A stretch of DNA of 64,000 nt from Komagataella phaffii GS115 (Eukaryota > Ascomycota > Pichiomycetes > Pichiales > Pichiaceae): assembly GCF_000027005.1 (NCBI RefSeq), contig NC_012963.1, positions 62,001-126,000 on the forward strand, written 5' to 3'. Below, one piece after another: positions 36,760-45,534 of the stretch. Within the stretch, counting starts at the first letter, position 1. The number at the start of each line of letters is the position of its first letter. A program made the translations under genes and the position numbers. The notes under the pieces are model-generated. The model made no database searches. It was given only the letters and a program-made list of their open reading frames with translations, and was not told the origin of the DNA.

Positions 36760-38043
36760 ATGGACGAGACTTATAGTCAAATAGCCATGGCTACATCCAT
36801 GAAGGATAACTTGCTAAGCAAAGAGTTTCCTGTAGACTGGTCTGCCGCCCAGGATGAAGCATCGTTGAAAAAGTTGTTACAACAATCGCATGAGGAGGCA
36901 TCAACGAACCCACCCACTTCCATTGGAGAGTTTGCTAACGGGATGGACGAAAGATTCGAAGCAATTCTAAAGGAAGAGGCGGGAAAGATCGGAATATTGA
37001 AGGATAAGGATGATACTTTCAAAGTGACATATATGAAACTGATCATGGAAAAAGGTCTTTTGGAAATGCAATTACTAGACGCTAACGAATCCGATCAAGA
37101 CTCCAGGCTCTTGAATCTGGATCAAATTGGAGCCCTAAAAAGTATGCAAACCCAAGCAAAAGATGAATTCAAGAAAGAGGAATTACAAAAGAAGCTGAAC
37201 AATACGTACATTCATGCGTTAAACCTTTTAATTACACAGAATGGACTGATAGCTCTAGATAATGGCTCCAAACTTAATCAAGTCGATCTTTTTTCAAACG
37301 AAGAAGATCACCAAATACTTGGGGTTAAAATTGAGAATTTAATTTTTGAGATCTGCTCTATTGCAGCTCAGAAAAACCTCGTGTTACCCCAACCAGTTGA
37401 TTCCATAACTAGTCTTGAAGGCAAGTTAACGTGGATCTCATCATGTCTCAGAGAAATTACTTTCAATGAGACTTTAACACGATCCAAAAGTCTTCTTGGA
37501 AGTAAAAGCAAGGAATCCACTAAAAACTCAGTTAGTGATCTTGACCTACAGACTGCACTGAAAGATCTCCAATTCTCTTATGAGTATCTGTCACGTCAAT
37601 TTGAGAATGAAAAATTGCAACATAGCGATATTCTTTCACAAATGCGCTACAAGTTGAACCATTCAGAGGAGCTATTGAGCAAATTAACCAAGGACTTTAA
37701 CAATCAAACAAATACGTTGGTCCAACAAGAAAATCAGATCAATCAACTGTCTAAAGATCTTGCCCAGAGGGAAAAGGAGATCAATGACCTAAACAAAGAA
37801 CTAAGCATTTCAAAAATAGACAGTCTTGGAATAGGGGAGAACACTAAGAGTGGTTCAAAGTCTCCGCTAGGTCCCAATTCTCCTAAAAAGAACAACGTAA
37901 GTGCCACTATTTTGCGATCGGAGTTCAAAAAGTTGGTGCGCAAGATCAATGAGAGGCATGAACAACAATTGAACGAGGAAAGAAATGAACGACAAAGACT
38001 GGAGACTCTGGTCAAGATTTATGAGGAGAACATGAAAAAATGA
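36760..38043 (+). CDS. Coiled-coil protein of unknown function
   Basis: 427 aa. Not recognised. Residues about 60-130 are helical and acidic; 255-345 form a clear coiled coil (heptads through QFENEKLQHSDILSQMRYKL and QENQINQLSKDLAQREKEIN, the latter quoted only in part). A Ser/Pro linker (SGSKSPLGPNSPKKN, a possible CDK site region) precedes a C-terminal basic helix (ILRSEFKKLVRKINERHEQQ). No membrane segment or signal peptide. The layout suggests a cytoskeletal or spindle-pole type structural protein, which is inference only. ATG 36760 is the first Met; ends 155 bp before the MoaD-like start. Confidence 0.75.
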   Translation: MDETYSQIAMATSMKDNLLSKEFPVDWSAAQDEASLKKLLQQSHEEASTNPPTSIGEFANGMDERFEAILKEEAGKIGILKDKDDTFKVTYMKLIMEKGLLEMQLLDANESDQDSRLLNLDQIGALKSMQTQAKDEFKKEELQKKLNNTYIHALNLLITQNGLIALDNGSKLNQVDLFSNEEDHQILGVKIENLIFEICSIAAQKNLVLPQPVDSITSLEGKLTWISSCLREITFNETLTRSKSLLGSKSKESTKNSVSDLDLQTALKDLQFSYEYLSRQFENEKLQHSDILSQMRYKLNHSEELLSKLTKDFNNQTNTLVQQENQINQLSKDLAQREKEINDLNKELSISKIDSLGIGENTKSGSKSPLGPNSPKKNNVSATILRSEFKKLVRKINERHEQQLNEERNERQRLETLVKIYEENMKK

Positions 38044-38198
38044 AGTCTTCACATAAGTAGTTGTTATGTATTTATAATTGTACCAATAGACTAATTTCAA
38101 CCATCTATCCTAATGCGGCACCACCAATTTTTCAGAATTCTGATTTTGAGTTTTTCACGCGGAAGAGTGAACTAGATCTAGAACGGAGCACCGAAGTG

Positions 38199-38483
38199 AT
38201 GGCCATACACGTTGAATACTTTGGTCCAGCTACAGATGTTACCCACAAAAGAGACGATTTAATCACTATGGAATCTTATCCTGTCTCATTGAACAAGGTT
38301 TGGAGTTGGATCAACGAAAAATATGGGACAGAATTTGGTGATTACATTATTACAGCATGCAACATTGCATTAAATACAGAGTATATTGATTTCGATAAGG
38401 AGAAGCCCACCTTAGCATTTGATCAAGTCCAGGTCAAAGACGGTGATGAGGTGGTCATCCTTCCTCCTGTTTCATCAGGTTAA
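38199..38483 (+). CDS. MoaD/MOCS2A-like ubiquitin-fold sulfur carrier with Ser-Gly terminus
   Basis: 94 aa. The pattern matches the small subunit of molybdopterin synthase (bacterial MoaD, human MOCS2A, Aspergillus CnxG): N-terminal strand HVEYFGPATDVT, a central helix VSLNKVWSWINEKYG, then ALNTEYIDFD, and the C-terminal VKDGDEVVILPPVSSG. MoaD and MOCS2A end in GDEVAxxPPVSGG-type sequences, where the terminal Gly-Gly is adenylated and thiocarboxylated by a MoeB/Uba4-type enzyme; here the penultimate residue is Ser. It is not URM1, whose end is LHGG and lacks PPVS. I chose ATG 38199 because the family begins just before this strand; the longer open frame to 38061 adds 46 residues unlike the family. 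No other cofactor gene is nearby. Confidence 0.75.
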   Translation: MAIHVEYFGPATDVTHKRDDLITMESYPVSLNKVWSWINEKYGTEFGDYIITACNIALNTEYIDFDKEKPTLAFDQVQVKDGDEVVILPPVSSG

Positions 38484-38842
38484 AGGTTGCTCATCAGCAG
38501 GCAGGAACATTTTAAATTTGCTGCGGAACGTTGTAGTAGGGCTGGAGTTCAATTTGCCGTAATGTTAGCACAATAAGTCATAACGGGTGGATTTTCATTC
38601 TTAAGAAGACTAGGTAACGTTCTAATAATCAATGCAATAGGGGGTACTTCCGACGCCATTAGACATCTCTTTTCAGCTTCATTTATCGTTCCACCCGCAA
38701 CTTCTATTATTGTTGCGCATTCTAGCGCGCTTCCCTAATAATCTGTTACCAAGCAACCTAGAACATTCGGACGTTGATCGATCTTTTCTCAGTGACGTTT
38801 CCGACTTCATCCTCAACAGTATTATCTTTCGTCAGCAAAACA
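38484..38842. promoter_or_regulatory. TPS2 promoter with a single STRE-like AGGGG
   Basis: 359 bp. AGGGG at 38639-38643 matches the core of the stress-response element bound by Msn2/Msn4 in S. cerevisiae, where trehalose genes use it. One copy is weak evidence. A TATA-like TTATTATT lies near 38705. Otherwise unremarkable. Confidence 0.35.
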
Positions 38843-41344
38843 ATGCCCGATTACGAAAAAGACCCAGAAATGATACGTCCCGAGGATACAAAAGACTTGG
38901 GATGTACAGGTAGAATCTTGAATGTCATGTCTCTGCTGCCAAACCAGATATTCAAGAACTCTGAAGGTCAATGGGATGTGAAACCGGTCAGAGGTAATTC
39001 CGCTCTATACTCTTCAAACGACTACCTCACCCATAACACTGGATGGGAGACTCACTTGATAGGGTGGACCGGTGAGCTATATAACTCCGATGAGCTGCAG
39101 CCTCGGAGTATAGTATCTAATTTGGAGAGCGATCCTTTGTACCTTAGTGAAGATGATAAGACTGCGTTAACCGAGAAAATGCGTGCTGCCAACAACTCTC
39201 CCAATATTCATCCTGTTTGGCTTCTCAGGAAGGACCAGTTACGTTGGAGAAAGTACGCAGAGAATGTCCTCTGGCCTATTTTCCATTACATGCAAAATCA
39301 ACCATCCGATGGAAAGCAGGAAACTGAGTGGTGGTACGACTATGTCAAGTTCAACGAGGCTTATGCCGCCAGAATTAAGAAAATCTACAAGCCGGGTGAT
39401 ATCATCTGGATCCACGATTATTATCTGCTTTTATTGCCTCAAATTTTGAGAATGAGTCTACCAAAAGCCAAGATCTCCCTGTTCTTGCATGCCCCTTTCC
39501 CATCTTCAGAATATTTCAGATGCCTCTCCAAGAGGAAGCACATACTTGATGGAATGCTTGGAGCAGATCAGATTGGATTTCAAAGTTTCTCTTTTGCCCG
39601 ACACTTTATGAGCTGTTGTACCCGTATTGTAGGTGCTGAGATCTTAGCTAATTCAGTAATTGCATATGGTGCCCATGTCTCGGTTTCTGTGGCCCCAATA
39701 GGTATCGATGTTGAGACAATCGAAAAGTACGCTTTTGAAAGCAAAGAAGTTGAAGAAAAGGTAAAAGCTATCCGTGAAATTAACGGCGATAAGAAGATCA
39801 TCGTAGGAAGAGACCGACTGGATATCGTTAGGGGGGTTGTACAAAAGTTGGAGGCTTTTGAGACTTTCCTGTCTATGTATCCTCAATGGAGAGAAAAAGT
39901 TGTCTTGATACAAGTTTCTTTTCCTACAGTTTTCCACAGTGCTAAAATGGAGAAGAAGGTAAACGAGTTGATTGCTGGAATCAATGGAACTTACGGATCT
40001 TTCAACTGGACTCCTGTTCAGCACTACCAGATGAGGGTAGCCAAAGACGAGTATCTTGCCCTATTACGGGTTGCAGATTTGGGAGTCATCACATCTATCA
40101 GAGATGGAAATAACACCACAGCACTGGAATACGTACTATGTCAGAAGAAAAAGCATTCTCCATTAATACTTTCTGAGTTTTCAGGTACTGTCGCTGTCTT
40201 CCCTGAGGCAATTTTGGTCAACCCTTGGGACTCTGTGGGCGTTGCTAATACTATGCATAAATGCTTATTGATGGACAGTCGTGAAAAGACAGCATTGGAA
40301 GCAAACTTGTATAACCAAATTCAGAAGAATACCGTTCAAGACTGGACTCGTCGCTTGCTTTCGGATTTGATTCAAGACTTAAGACTCAACCATTCAAAGA
40401 AGGGAACTCCTAACCTGAATAGACCATTATTACTCAGTAATTATCAAACAGCTGAGCGTCGCCTTTTCATGTTTGATTATGATGGAACTCTGACACCTAT
40501 TGTTCATACGCCCAGTGCTGCCATCCCCTCGGCCAAGCTGTATGACACTCTGACATTGTTGACAAAAGATCCACGCAATGAGATTTGGTTTATAAGTGGA
40601 CGAGACCAACAGTTCTTAGATAAGTGGATTGGACAAAAGCTTCCTCATATTGGACTCAGTGCCGAACATGGTTGCTTTATGAAAAAGCCTGGATCTAAGG
40701 AATGGCGTAACCTGGCAGAAGATTTCGACATGTCCTGGCAAAAGGAAGTCGAGTCAGTATTCCAATATTACACTGACAATACTCCTGGAACCTTCATCGA
40801 GAAAAAGAAGGTAGCAGTCACCTGGCACTACAGGAAGGCAGAACCAGATTTTGCAGCGTTCCAAGCTGCAAATTGCCTTCAAAAATTACTCTCTGGAGTC
40901 ATGAAAAAGTATGATGTTGAAGCTATGTCTGGTAAGGCTAACATTGAAGTCCGACCTAAGTTCGTTAATAAAGGTGAGATAGTTAAAAGGTTGGTAATAA
41001 ATGCTGATGGACCAGGCAGGGCACCACCAGACTTTATTTTGTGTCTGGGAGACGATCAGACCGACGAAGACATGTTCAAGGCATTGAATGATATCGAAGC
41101 TAATTGGAAACTTGAGAAGAGACCTAAGGATAGATTAGATGGATATGGTGTCTATCCGGTTTCTGTGGGGCCAGCAAATAAGGAAACTGTTGCTAAGGCC
41201 TACCTTTCAGACCCAGGACAGGTTCTGGAGACCTTAGGTTTATTAGTGGGAACTGTATCTCTCTTTGAGACTGCAGGAACGGTCGAAATAAACGATAGAG
41301 GACACATTGTTGACGAGACCTTTTTGGAGCCGAAACGTTTCTAA
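38843..41344 (+). CDS. TPS2: Trehalose-6-phosphate phosphatase Tps2
   Basis: Dephosphorylates trehalose-6-phosphate in the trehalose synthase complex. The N-terminal about 520 residues are a GT20 trehalose-phosphate-synthase-like domain (WIHDYYLLLLPQILR, FLHAPFPSSEYFRCL, GIDVETIEKYA), retained in Tps2 as a non-catalytic scaffold. The C-terminal HAD phosphatase has the intact catalytic motif FDYDGTLTPIV with both Asp residues, and LGDDQTDEDMF for Mg binding, so this is the catalytic Tps2 rather than the regulatory Tsl1/Tps3. 833 aa against 896 in S. cerevisiae. Start: ATG 38843 (MPDYEKDPEM); an upstream extension begins at TTG and is not conserved-looking. Confidence 0.93.
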   Translation: MPDYEKDPEMIRPEDTKDLGCTGRILNVMSLLPNQIFKNSEGQWDVKPVRGNSALYSSNDYLTHNTGWETHLIGWTGELYNSDELQPRSIVSNLESDPLYLSEDDKTALTEKMRAANNSPNIHPVWLLRKDQLRWRKYAENVLWPIFHYMQNQPSDGKQETEWWYDYVKFNEAYAARIKKIYKPGDIIWIHDYYLLLLPQILRMSLPKAKISLFLHAPFPSSEYFRCLSKRKHILDGMLGADQIGFQSFSFARHFMSCCTRIVGAEILANSVIAYGAHVSVSVAPIGIDVETIEKYAFESKEVEEKVKAIREINGDKKIIVGRDRLDIVRGVVQKLEAFETFLSMYPQWREKVVLIQVSFPTVFHSAKMEKKVNELIAGINGTYGSFNWTPVQHYQMRVAKDEYLALLRVADLGVITSIRDGNNTTALEYVLCQKKKHSPLILSEFSGTVAVFPEAILVNPWDSVGVANTMHKCLLMDSREKTALEANLYNQIQKNTVQDWTRRLLSDLIQDLRLNHSKKGTPNLNRPLLLSNYQTAERRLFMFDYDGTLTPIVHTPSAAIPSAKLYDTLTLLTKDPRNEIWFISGRDQQFLDKWIGQKLPHIGLSAEHGCFMKKPGSKEWRNLAEDFDMSWQKEVESVFQYYTDNTPGTFIEKKKVAVTWHYRKAEPDFAAFQAANCLQKLLSGVMKKYDVEAMSGKANIEVRPKFVNKGEIVKRLVINADGPGRAPPDFILCLGDDQTDEDMFKALNDIEANWKLEKRPKDRLDGYGVYPVSVGPANKETVAKAYLSDPGQVLETLGLLVGTVSLFETAGTVEINDRGHIVDETFLEPKRF

Positions 41345-41455
41345 ATTAACTCGATTTTATTAGCCGTTTCTCTCTGTAGTGTGAAATTTTATAGAGTTAG
41401 ACTTGGTGTAGAAAATATTGATTCGCGTTTTAAACTCATCGCCCTTTATTCTCTG

Positions 41456-43018
41456 ATGGAATCAGCACTGCCGCCAGTGCCTGTCAAATCACAGGCAGCA
41501 GTCAGATTTGTGACCTTCAATGTCAATGGGACCAAGACTCTTTGTAACTATCATCCATGGAACAAAATGAAGAGTTTTGACAAAATATTTGGGTATCTAT
41601 TTGCTGACATAATTACTTTACAAGAGTTGAAAGTTCAAAAGGATAATTTGGATCATGAGCTGAATGAGATCCCCAACTATAGGAGCTTTGTAACCCTGGC
41701 GACTAATAGAAAAGGGTATAGCGGTGTTGGGGTATTTGTTAGAATTCCAGCCGATGAAGAATCAGATCAGATTAAGAGTTGCCTGGCAGTAGTTCACGCC
41801 GAAGAAGGAATTACAGGGTATTTGAAGAGCTCGCAATCAACTACTAGCTACCGAGATCTGAATAATATCGGGGGTTATCCTGATATTTCTGAGGTCTTGG
41901 CTAATGAAATCGATTTTCAGGGACGGTGCGTGGTTTTGGAACTAGGGAACATGATGGTAATCATCTCAGTTTATTGCTTTGCTAATTCCATGGGCACAGA
42001 GCAGGGTGAGTTTCATAGAGTACTGTTTTTGCGTTGCATCTTGGAGAGAGCTGAAAAATTGCAGCAAATGGGCAAAACTGTGGTCATAATGGGAGATATA
42101 AACGTTTCAAGAGATCTCATAGACAATGAGGTTTATTTGAGAGAGGGTATTGCGGACAAATCGTTAATTCCGCCAATTAATAATGATGGAGCTCACTTTG
42201 AGGAAGCCAACAAAACAGCTGTTCTCCAGTTTCGAACAGCTTCTCAACCAAGAAGTTTACTGAATTCTTTCATTAAAGACAAGTATAACGATAGCGGGAT
42301 TCTTCACGATACGTTTAGAGAACACCATGGAAGAGTGATGCGATCGTACACTGTTTGGAACACATTGAAAAATACAAGACCGTTGAATATTGGTTCAAGG
42401 ATTGATCTGATACTTTGCTCAACGGCACTTTTGAACAAGTTCAAAAAGTGTGAAATTCTACCTTGGTTAATGGGTAGTGATCATTGTCCAGTGATAGCAG
42501 ACTTTGAGCCAGATGAATCTTTTGATAGCTTTCCCTTCTCCAAACAGCCATTATCCTTTGAAGCCAGGTATCATTACAAAACCCACAATGGGTGTAAAAT
42601 TGATAGTTTTTTTAAGTCAAGATCACAAGGCAAAATTACCCCTACTGGAGTTGCAAAACCTCCAAAATCAGCGTCCTATCAGTATAGGAGCAGAAAGAAG
42701 CAGAATCCGGGATACTTTAAATCTTCGAAAAACAATTTCTCAGACAAAGAGCAACAATTCTTTTTGGACTCGTATTCAGATCAAGAAGCCAAGAATAAGG
42801 ATGGGAGATCTACAGACATGGAGTCTTTCAAAAAAATTCTTTCAGTTGCAGCTGGGCCACCTTTATGTGACCATAACGAGCCATGTGTTCTTCGAGTTTG
42901 CAAGAAGGAATCCAAGAATAAAGGCAGAAAGTTCTGGTGTTGTTCTAGAGCTCCAAGACCCGACGAAAACTCTAATAAGCTTGATGAGTACCGATGTAAT
43001 ACTTTTCAATGGCAATAA
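41456..43018 (+). CDS. APN2: Class II AP endonuclease Apn2
   Basis: Exonuclease III-family enzyme for base-excision repair, cutting 5' to abasic sites and trimming 3' blocks. Catalytic motifs: VTFNVNGTKT, ITLQELKVQ (metal-binding Glu), VIMGDINVSRD, SRIDLILCS, and GSDHCPVIADFE (catalytic His). A C-terminal GRF zinc finger (about residues 462-518: CDHNEPCVLRVCKKESKNKG, then FWCCSRAP) and a basic PCNA-interaction-like linker QxxIDSFF-type stretch (GCKIDSFFKS, residues about 378-387) are present, as in yeast Apn2. 520 aa, equal to S. cerevisiae Apn2. ATG 41456; the longer frame starts at GTG. Confidence 0.93.
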   Translation: MESALPPVPVKSQAAVRFVTFNVNGTKTLCNYHPWNKMKSFDKIFGYLFADIITLQELKVQKDNLDHELNEIPNYRSFVTLATNRKGYSGVGVFVRIPADEESDQIKSCLAVVHAEEGITGYLKSSQSTTSYRDLNNIGGYPDISEVLANEIDFQGRCVVLELGNMMVIISVYCFANSMGTEQGEFHRVLFLRCILERAEKLQQMGKTVVIMGDINVSRDLIDNEVYLREGIADKSLIPPINNDGAHFEEANKTAVLQFRTASQPRSLLNSFIKDKYNDSGILHDTFREHHGRVMRSYTVWNTLKNTRPLNIGSRIDLILCSTALLNKFKKCEILPWLMGSDHCPVIADFEPDESFDSFPFSKQPLSFEARYHYKTHNGCKIDSFFKSRSQGKITPTGVAKPPKSASYQYRSRKKQNPGYFKSSKNNFSDKEQQFFLDSYSDQEAKNKDGRSTDMESFKKILSVAAGPPLCDHNEPCVLRVCKKESKNKGRKFWCCSRAPRPDENSNKLDEYRCNTFQWQ

Positions 43019-43117
43019 AGGGTATTTTTTATCCCTTAATGAGAACAATACCTTATTTGAATTTTCACGAAATAATTTTTTTTTCCTTTTGATATTCTAC
43101 ACAACCACTACTACATC

Positions 43118-43501
43118 ATGAGTGACAGTAGCAGTACTTCAAAGAAGGATATATATAACAACCCTATAGCCCCTAAGGATAAAGGAAGAGGGACCCGTGT
43201 TAATGGAAAAGATTGGAAGCTACAGAAAGATGCCATGAGAGTGAGATCTTTAGGAGGCAATCTGACTTGGGAACAGAAAAAACAGAAAAGACTTGAAGAG
43301 CAAGCTATAAAGGCAAAGATAAGAGAACTCAAGGAGGAGAAAGAAAGCATAAGAAAAAGCAAAATTGAAGAAACCAAACGCCGCCAAAGTTTGAAGGAAG
43401 AAAAGGAAAGATATGAGAGAATGGCTCAAGTAATGCATCGTAGAAAGGTCGAGAGACTTAAGAGGAAAGAAAAGAGGAACAAGCTGTTAAAAGAACGTTA
43501 G
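43118..43501 (+). CDS. CGR1: Nucleolar rRNA-processing protein Cgr1
   Basis: Small, highly charged protein of the Cgr1 family needed for 60S pre-ribosome processing. 127 aa, almost entirely Lys/Glu/Arg-rich helix. Family motif NGKDWKLQKDAMRV near residue 30, and the C-terminal basic end RRKVERLKRKEKRNKLLKER. Length matches S. cerevisiae Cgr1 (120). ATG 43118 gives MSDSSSTSKK. Starts 99 bp after APN2 on the same strand. Confidence 0.9.
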   Translation: MSDSSSTSKKDIYNNPIAPKDKGRGTRVNGKDWKLQKDAMRVRSLGGNLTWEQKKQKRLEEQAIKAKIRELKEEKESIRKSKIEETKRRQSLKEEKERYERMAQVMHRRKVERLKRKEKRNKLLKER

Positions 43502-43593
43502 TAGACGTTAATGAGCGTTAATAGCAATAATAACAGAATACATAGTAATTGGTTAAATGAGTTAAAACGTATTTATATTTGTATTCCTTTCTA

Positions 43594-44537
43594 TTATTGA
43601 TCGACTTCGCCAGCGGACTCCCATTTGCCCTGGATGTTTTCCTTCCACAAAGTGACCTTATTATCACCACCCGAAATGGCCAATACATTTCCACTAAGAG
43701 ACCAGCTGGCTCTCCAACAAACATCGGGGAATTTTTCCTTTGTTAAAGGCTGTTTTTCCCATTTGTTAGATTTTCCATCTTTAGTCCAAATCAATACTGT
43801 ACGATCTTGTGAGGCAGTGGCAATGTATGACTTTGATAAACGAGAAGGAGACCATGCCACATCTCTGACCCAGTCGGAATGTCCTTGAAAAGCTTCTTCT
43901 TCGATAAATGTTTTTGCGGCGTCATCGTATCTCCAAATTTTGACTAGATTGTCACAGCCACCAGAAACAAACCGCCTCGTATTATCGGGCAATGAAATTG
44001 GAGCCCAAGAGGCAGCATTCACGCCTATAGCGTGACCTTGGATGACAATAGGTTCCAAGGCTCCTCCGTCCTTGAATTCGACAATGGATATCTTCCCATC
44101 ACTGGAAGCACAGAGCAAAACAGGACCGTATTCATGAGGTGCCCAGGAAACACTATTAACAGATGCCTGATGAACGGAATGTTCAGCCACTTTGTTCCAT
44201 ACACCGTTGTCTTCTTTCCAAATCAAAACTTTACCGTCATAAGAACACGAGGCAAGAATGACTCCAAATTTAGGATGGGCCCATGCAACTTGCCACACAG
44301 GTCCTTCGTGTCCGATTAAAGTTTCCACCAATCGTTGGTTCTCCCCATCGATCTCAAAAATCTTGATTGTCTTGTCCGATGAACAGGTGGCCAGTCGACG
44401 TCCATAGTAATCTAGAACGGCGTCATGGATTAGGTCATCATGTGCGTTTCCAATTGTAACCTACTAGGGTTAGTACAAATACATTGAATAGAGAAGCAGA
44501 CCAGCAAGGGACTTGTACGGAAAACTATACTTGCCAT
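43594..44537 (-). CDS. SEC13: COPII coat and nuclear-pore WD40 protein Sec13 (spliced, GC-AG intron)
   Basis: Outer COPII coat subunit with Sec31, and part of the Nup84 and SEA complexes. Six WD40 blades: [108 protein letters not shown]. Exon 1 is only the ATG (44537-44535); the 74-nt intron starts GCAAGT; exon 2 (44460-43594) begins VTIGNAHDD, which corresponds to MVVIANAHNE in S. cerevisiae. Total 289 aa against 297. Without splicing the first blade would lack a start; the Met at 44331 would cut off 43 residues of blade one. Divergent from the DUF3074 gene by 151 bp. Confidence 0.93.
44461..44534 (-). other. Intron 1 of SEC13, non-canonical GC-AG
   Basis: 74 nt. Donor ATG|GCAAGT: all positions fit the yeast donor except T to C at position 2. 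Branch site TACTAAC (complement of 44469-44475), acceptor TAGTAG with the second AG used; the first lies 6 nt from branch A and would put an in-frame TAG before GTT. No GT donor in the neighbourhood gives phase 0. Confidence 0.82.
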
Positions 44538-44688
44538 TCCTGTAAAATCTGTTTGCTTGGGTAAGTATGAGGAACGATGGATTATCACTGTTGGATGCCG
44601 TGTCTGTCGCGCTCAAAAATGATACACTTCTGATGAGCCAAGGGGAGGCATATCGTTTGTTCTCGCACTACTTATATTCACTAGATCA

Positions 44689-45534
44689 ATGAAGCTCCTT
44701 GAGGCGACGCCTTTCAAGTCTGGGGATTTGGAGTTGGATGAGGACCAATTGAGGAATCAGTGTCTGGAATTGCTGGAATGCATCTACCAGGAGGAAAATA
44801 GATATAAGACATTCCATCAAACTGGCGCCCACAACGAGACCATTCAGGTGGACACATTTAAGGGAAGCAACGGATGGGCCGGGAGGAGTAACACTATAAG
44901 CGCCAATGATTATAATCTAGAGAATGTTGTGGAAGCTTTGACGGGCTGTGTGTATGAGGGGGACAAATGGAAGATTGCGGATCCAACCTTACACACCTAT
45001 TACGAGAAACAGTATATGGGAAAGTTAGTTGAAAGCTTCGTAATCTTGAAAGGTGCTCCAGAGCCATGGTACTGTGTAGAACTGAACTACAACCTAGGGC
45101 CCTTGTTGAAAACACGAAAGTTCTACGAATATGTCAGGGTGCTTCCTCCACTGGAGCAAAATGAAGGCAGCAAAGTGAAACTATTTGGCAAGGAGTCGGG
45201 GTTCATCGTGAGCGTTCCAGCGGACATTGAAGAAATACAGCAGACGCTCAGGTCTAGTGACAATCCTAATCTCCATTCCGACAGTTTACTAACTGATTTG
45301 CAATTTTCAAAAGAATGGGTCTATGCCCAGTATTCCTCGGTGGAAAGTATTAGTTATGGCGATAGCCAAGACCTTATCTGGAACATGGCAACAGCTTCCA
45401 ACGCTGGGGGGTTTGTGCCGAGTTTTATTACCGTGCTCGCTCTTCCAAGAACAATAGCTCAAGATGTTCCCCATTTACTGCGTTGGATTCATCAGAGAAG
45501 GCGATTACCCAAAGAGGTCAATAAATCAGAATAG
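44689..45534 (+). CDS. DUF3074 (START-like) family protein
   Basis: 281 aa fungal protein. The DUF3074 signature lies near the C-terminus: a Y.SVESISY strand, then DLIWNMATASNAGGFVPSF and IAQDVPHLLRWIHQRRR, corresponding to the family W.MATaSDAGG ... IakDV..fL.w pattern. An upstream block FYEYVRVLPPLEQN and FIVSVPADIEEIQ fits the START/Bet v1-like fold predicted for this family. No membrane segment or signal. Ligand and role unknown; START-like folds often bind lipids. ATG 44689 is the first Met. Confidence 0.75.
   Translation: MKLLEATPFKSGDLELDEDQLRNQCLELLECIYQEENRYKTFHQTGAHNETIQVDTFKGSNGWAGRSNTISANDYNLENVVEALTGCVYEGDKWKIADPTLHTYYEKQYMGKLVESFVILKGAPEPWYCVELNYNLGPLLKTRKFYEYVRVLPPLEQNEGSKVKLFGKESGFIVSVPADIEEIQQTLRSSDNPNLHSDSLLTDLQFSKEWVYAQYSSVESISYGDSQDLIWNMATASNAGGFVPSFITVLALPRTIAQDVPHLLRWIHQRRRLPKEVNKSE

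Noticed and set aside
38061..38198. 46-residue N-terminal extension of the MoaD-like protein
   Set aside because: Unlike the family, which begins at the strand after ATG 38199; overlaps the 3' flank of the upstream gene.
38199..38483. Reading the small carrier as URM1
   Set aside because: URM1 ends in LHGG and has a different spacing; the PPVS end and central helix fit MoaD/MOCS2A instead.
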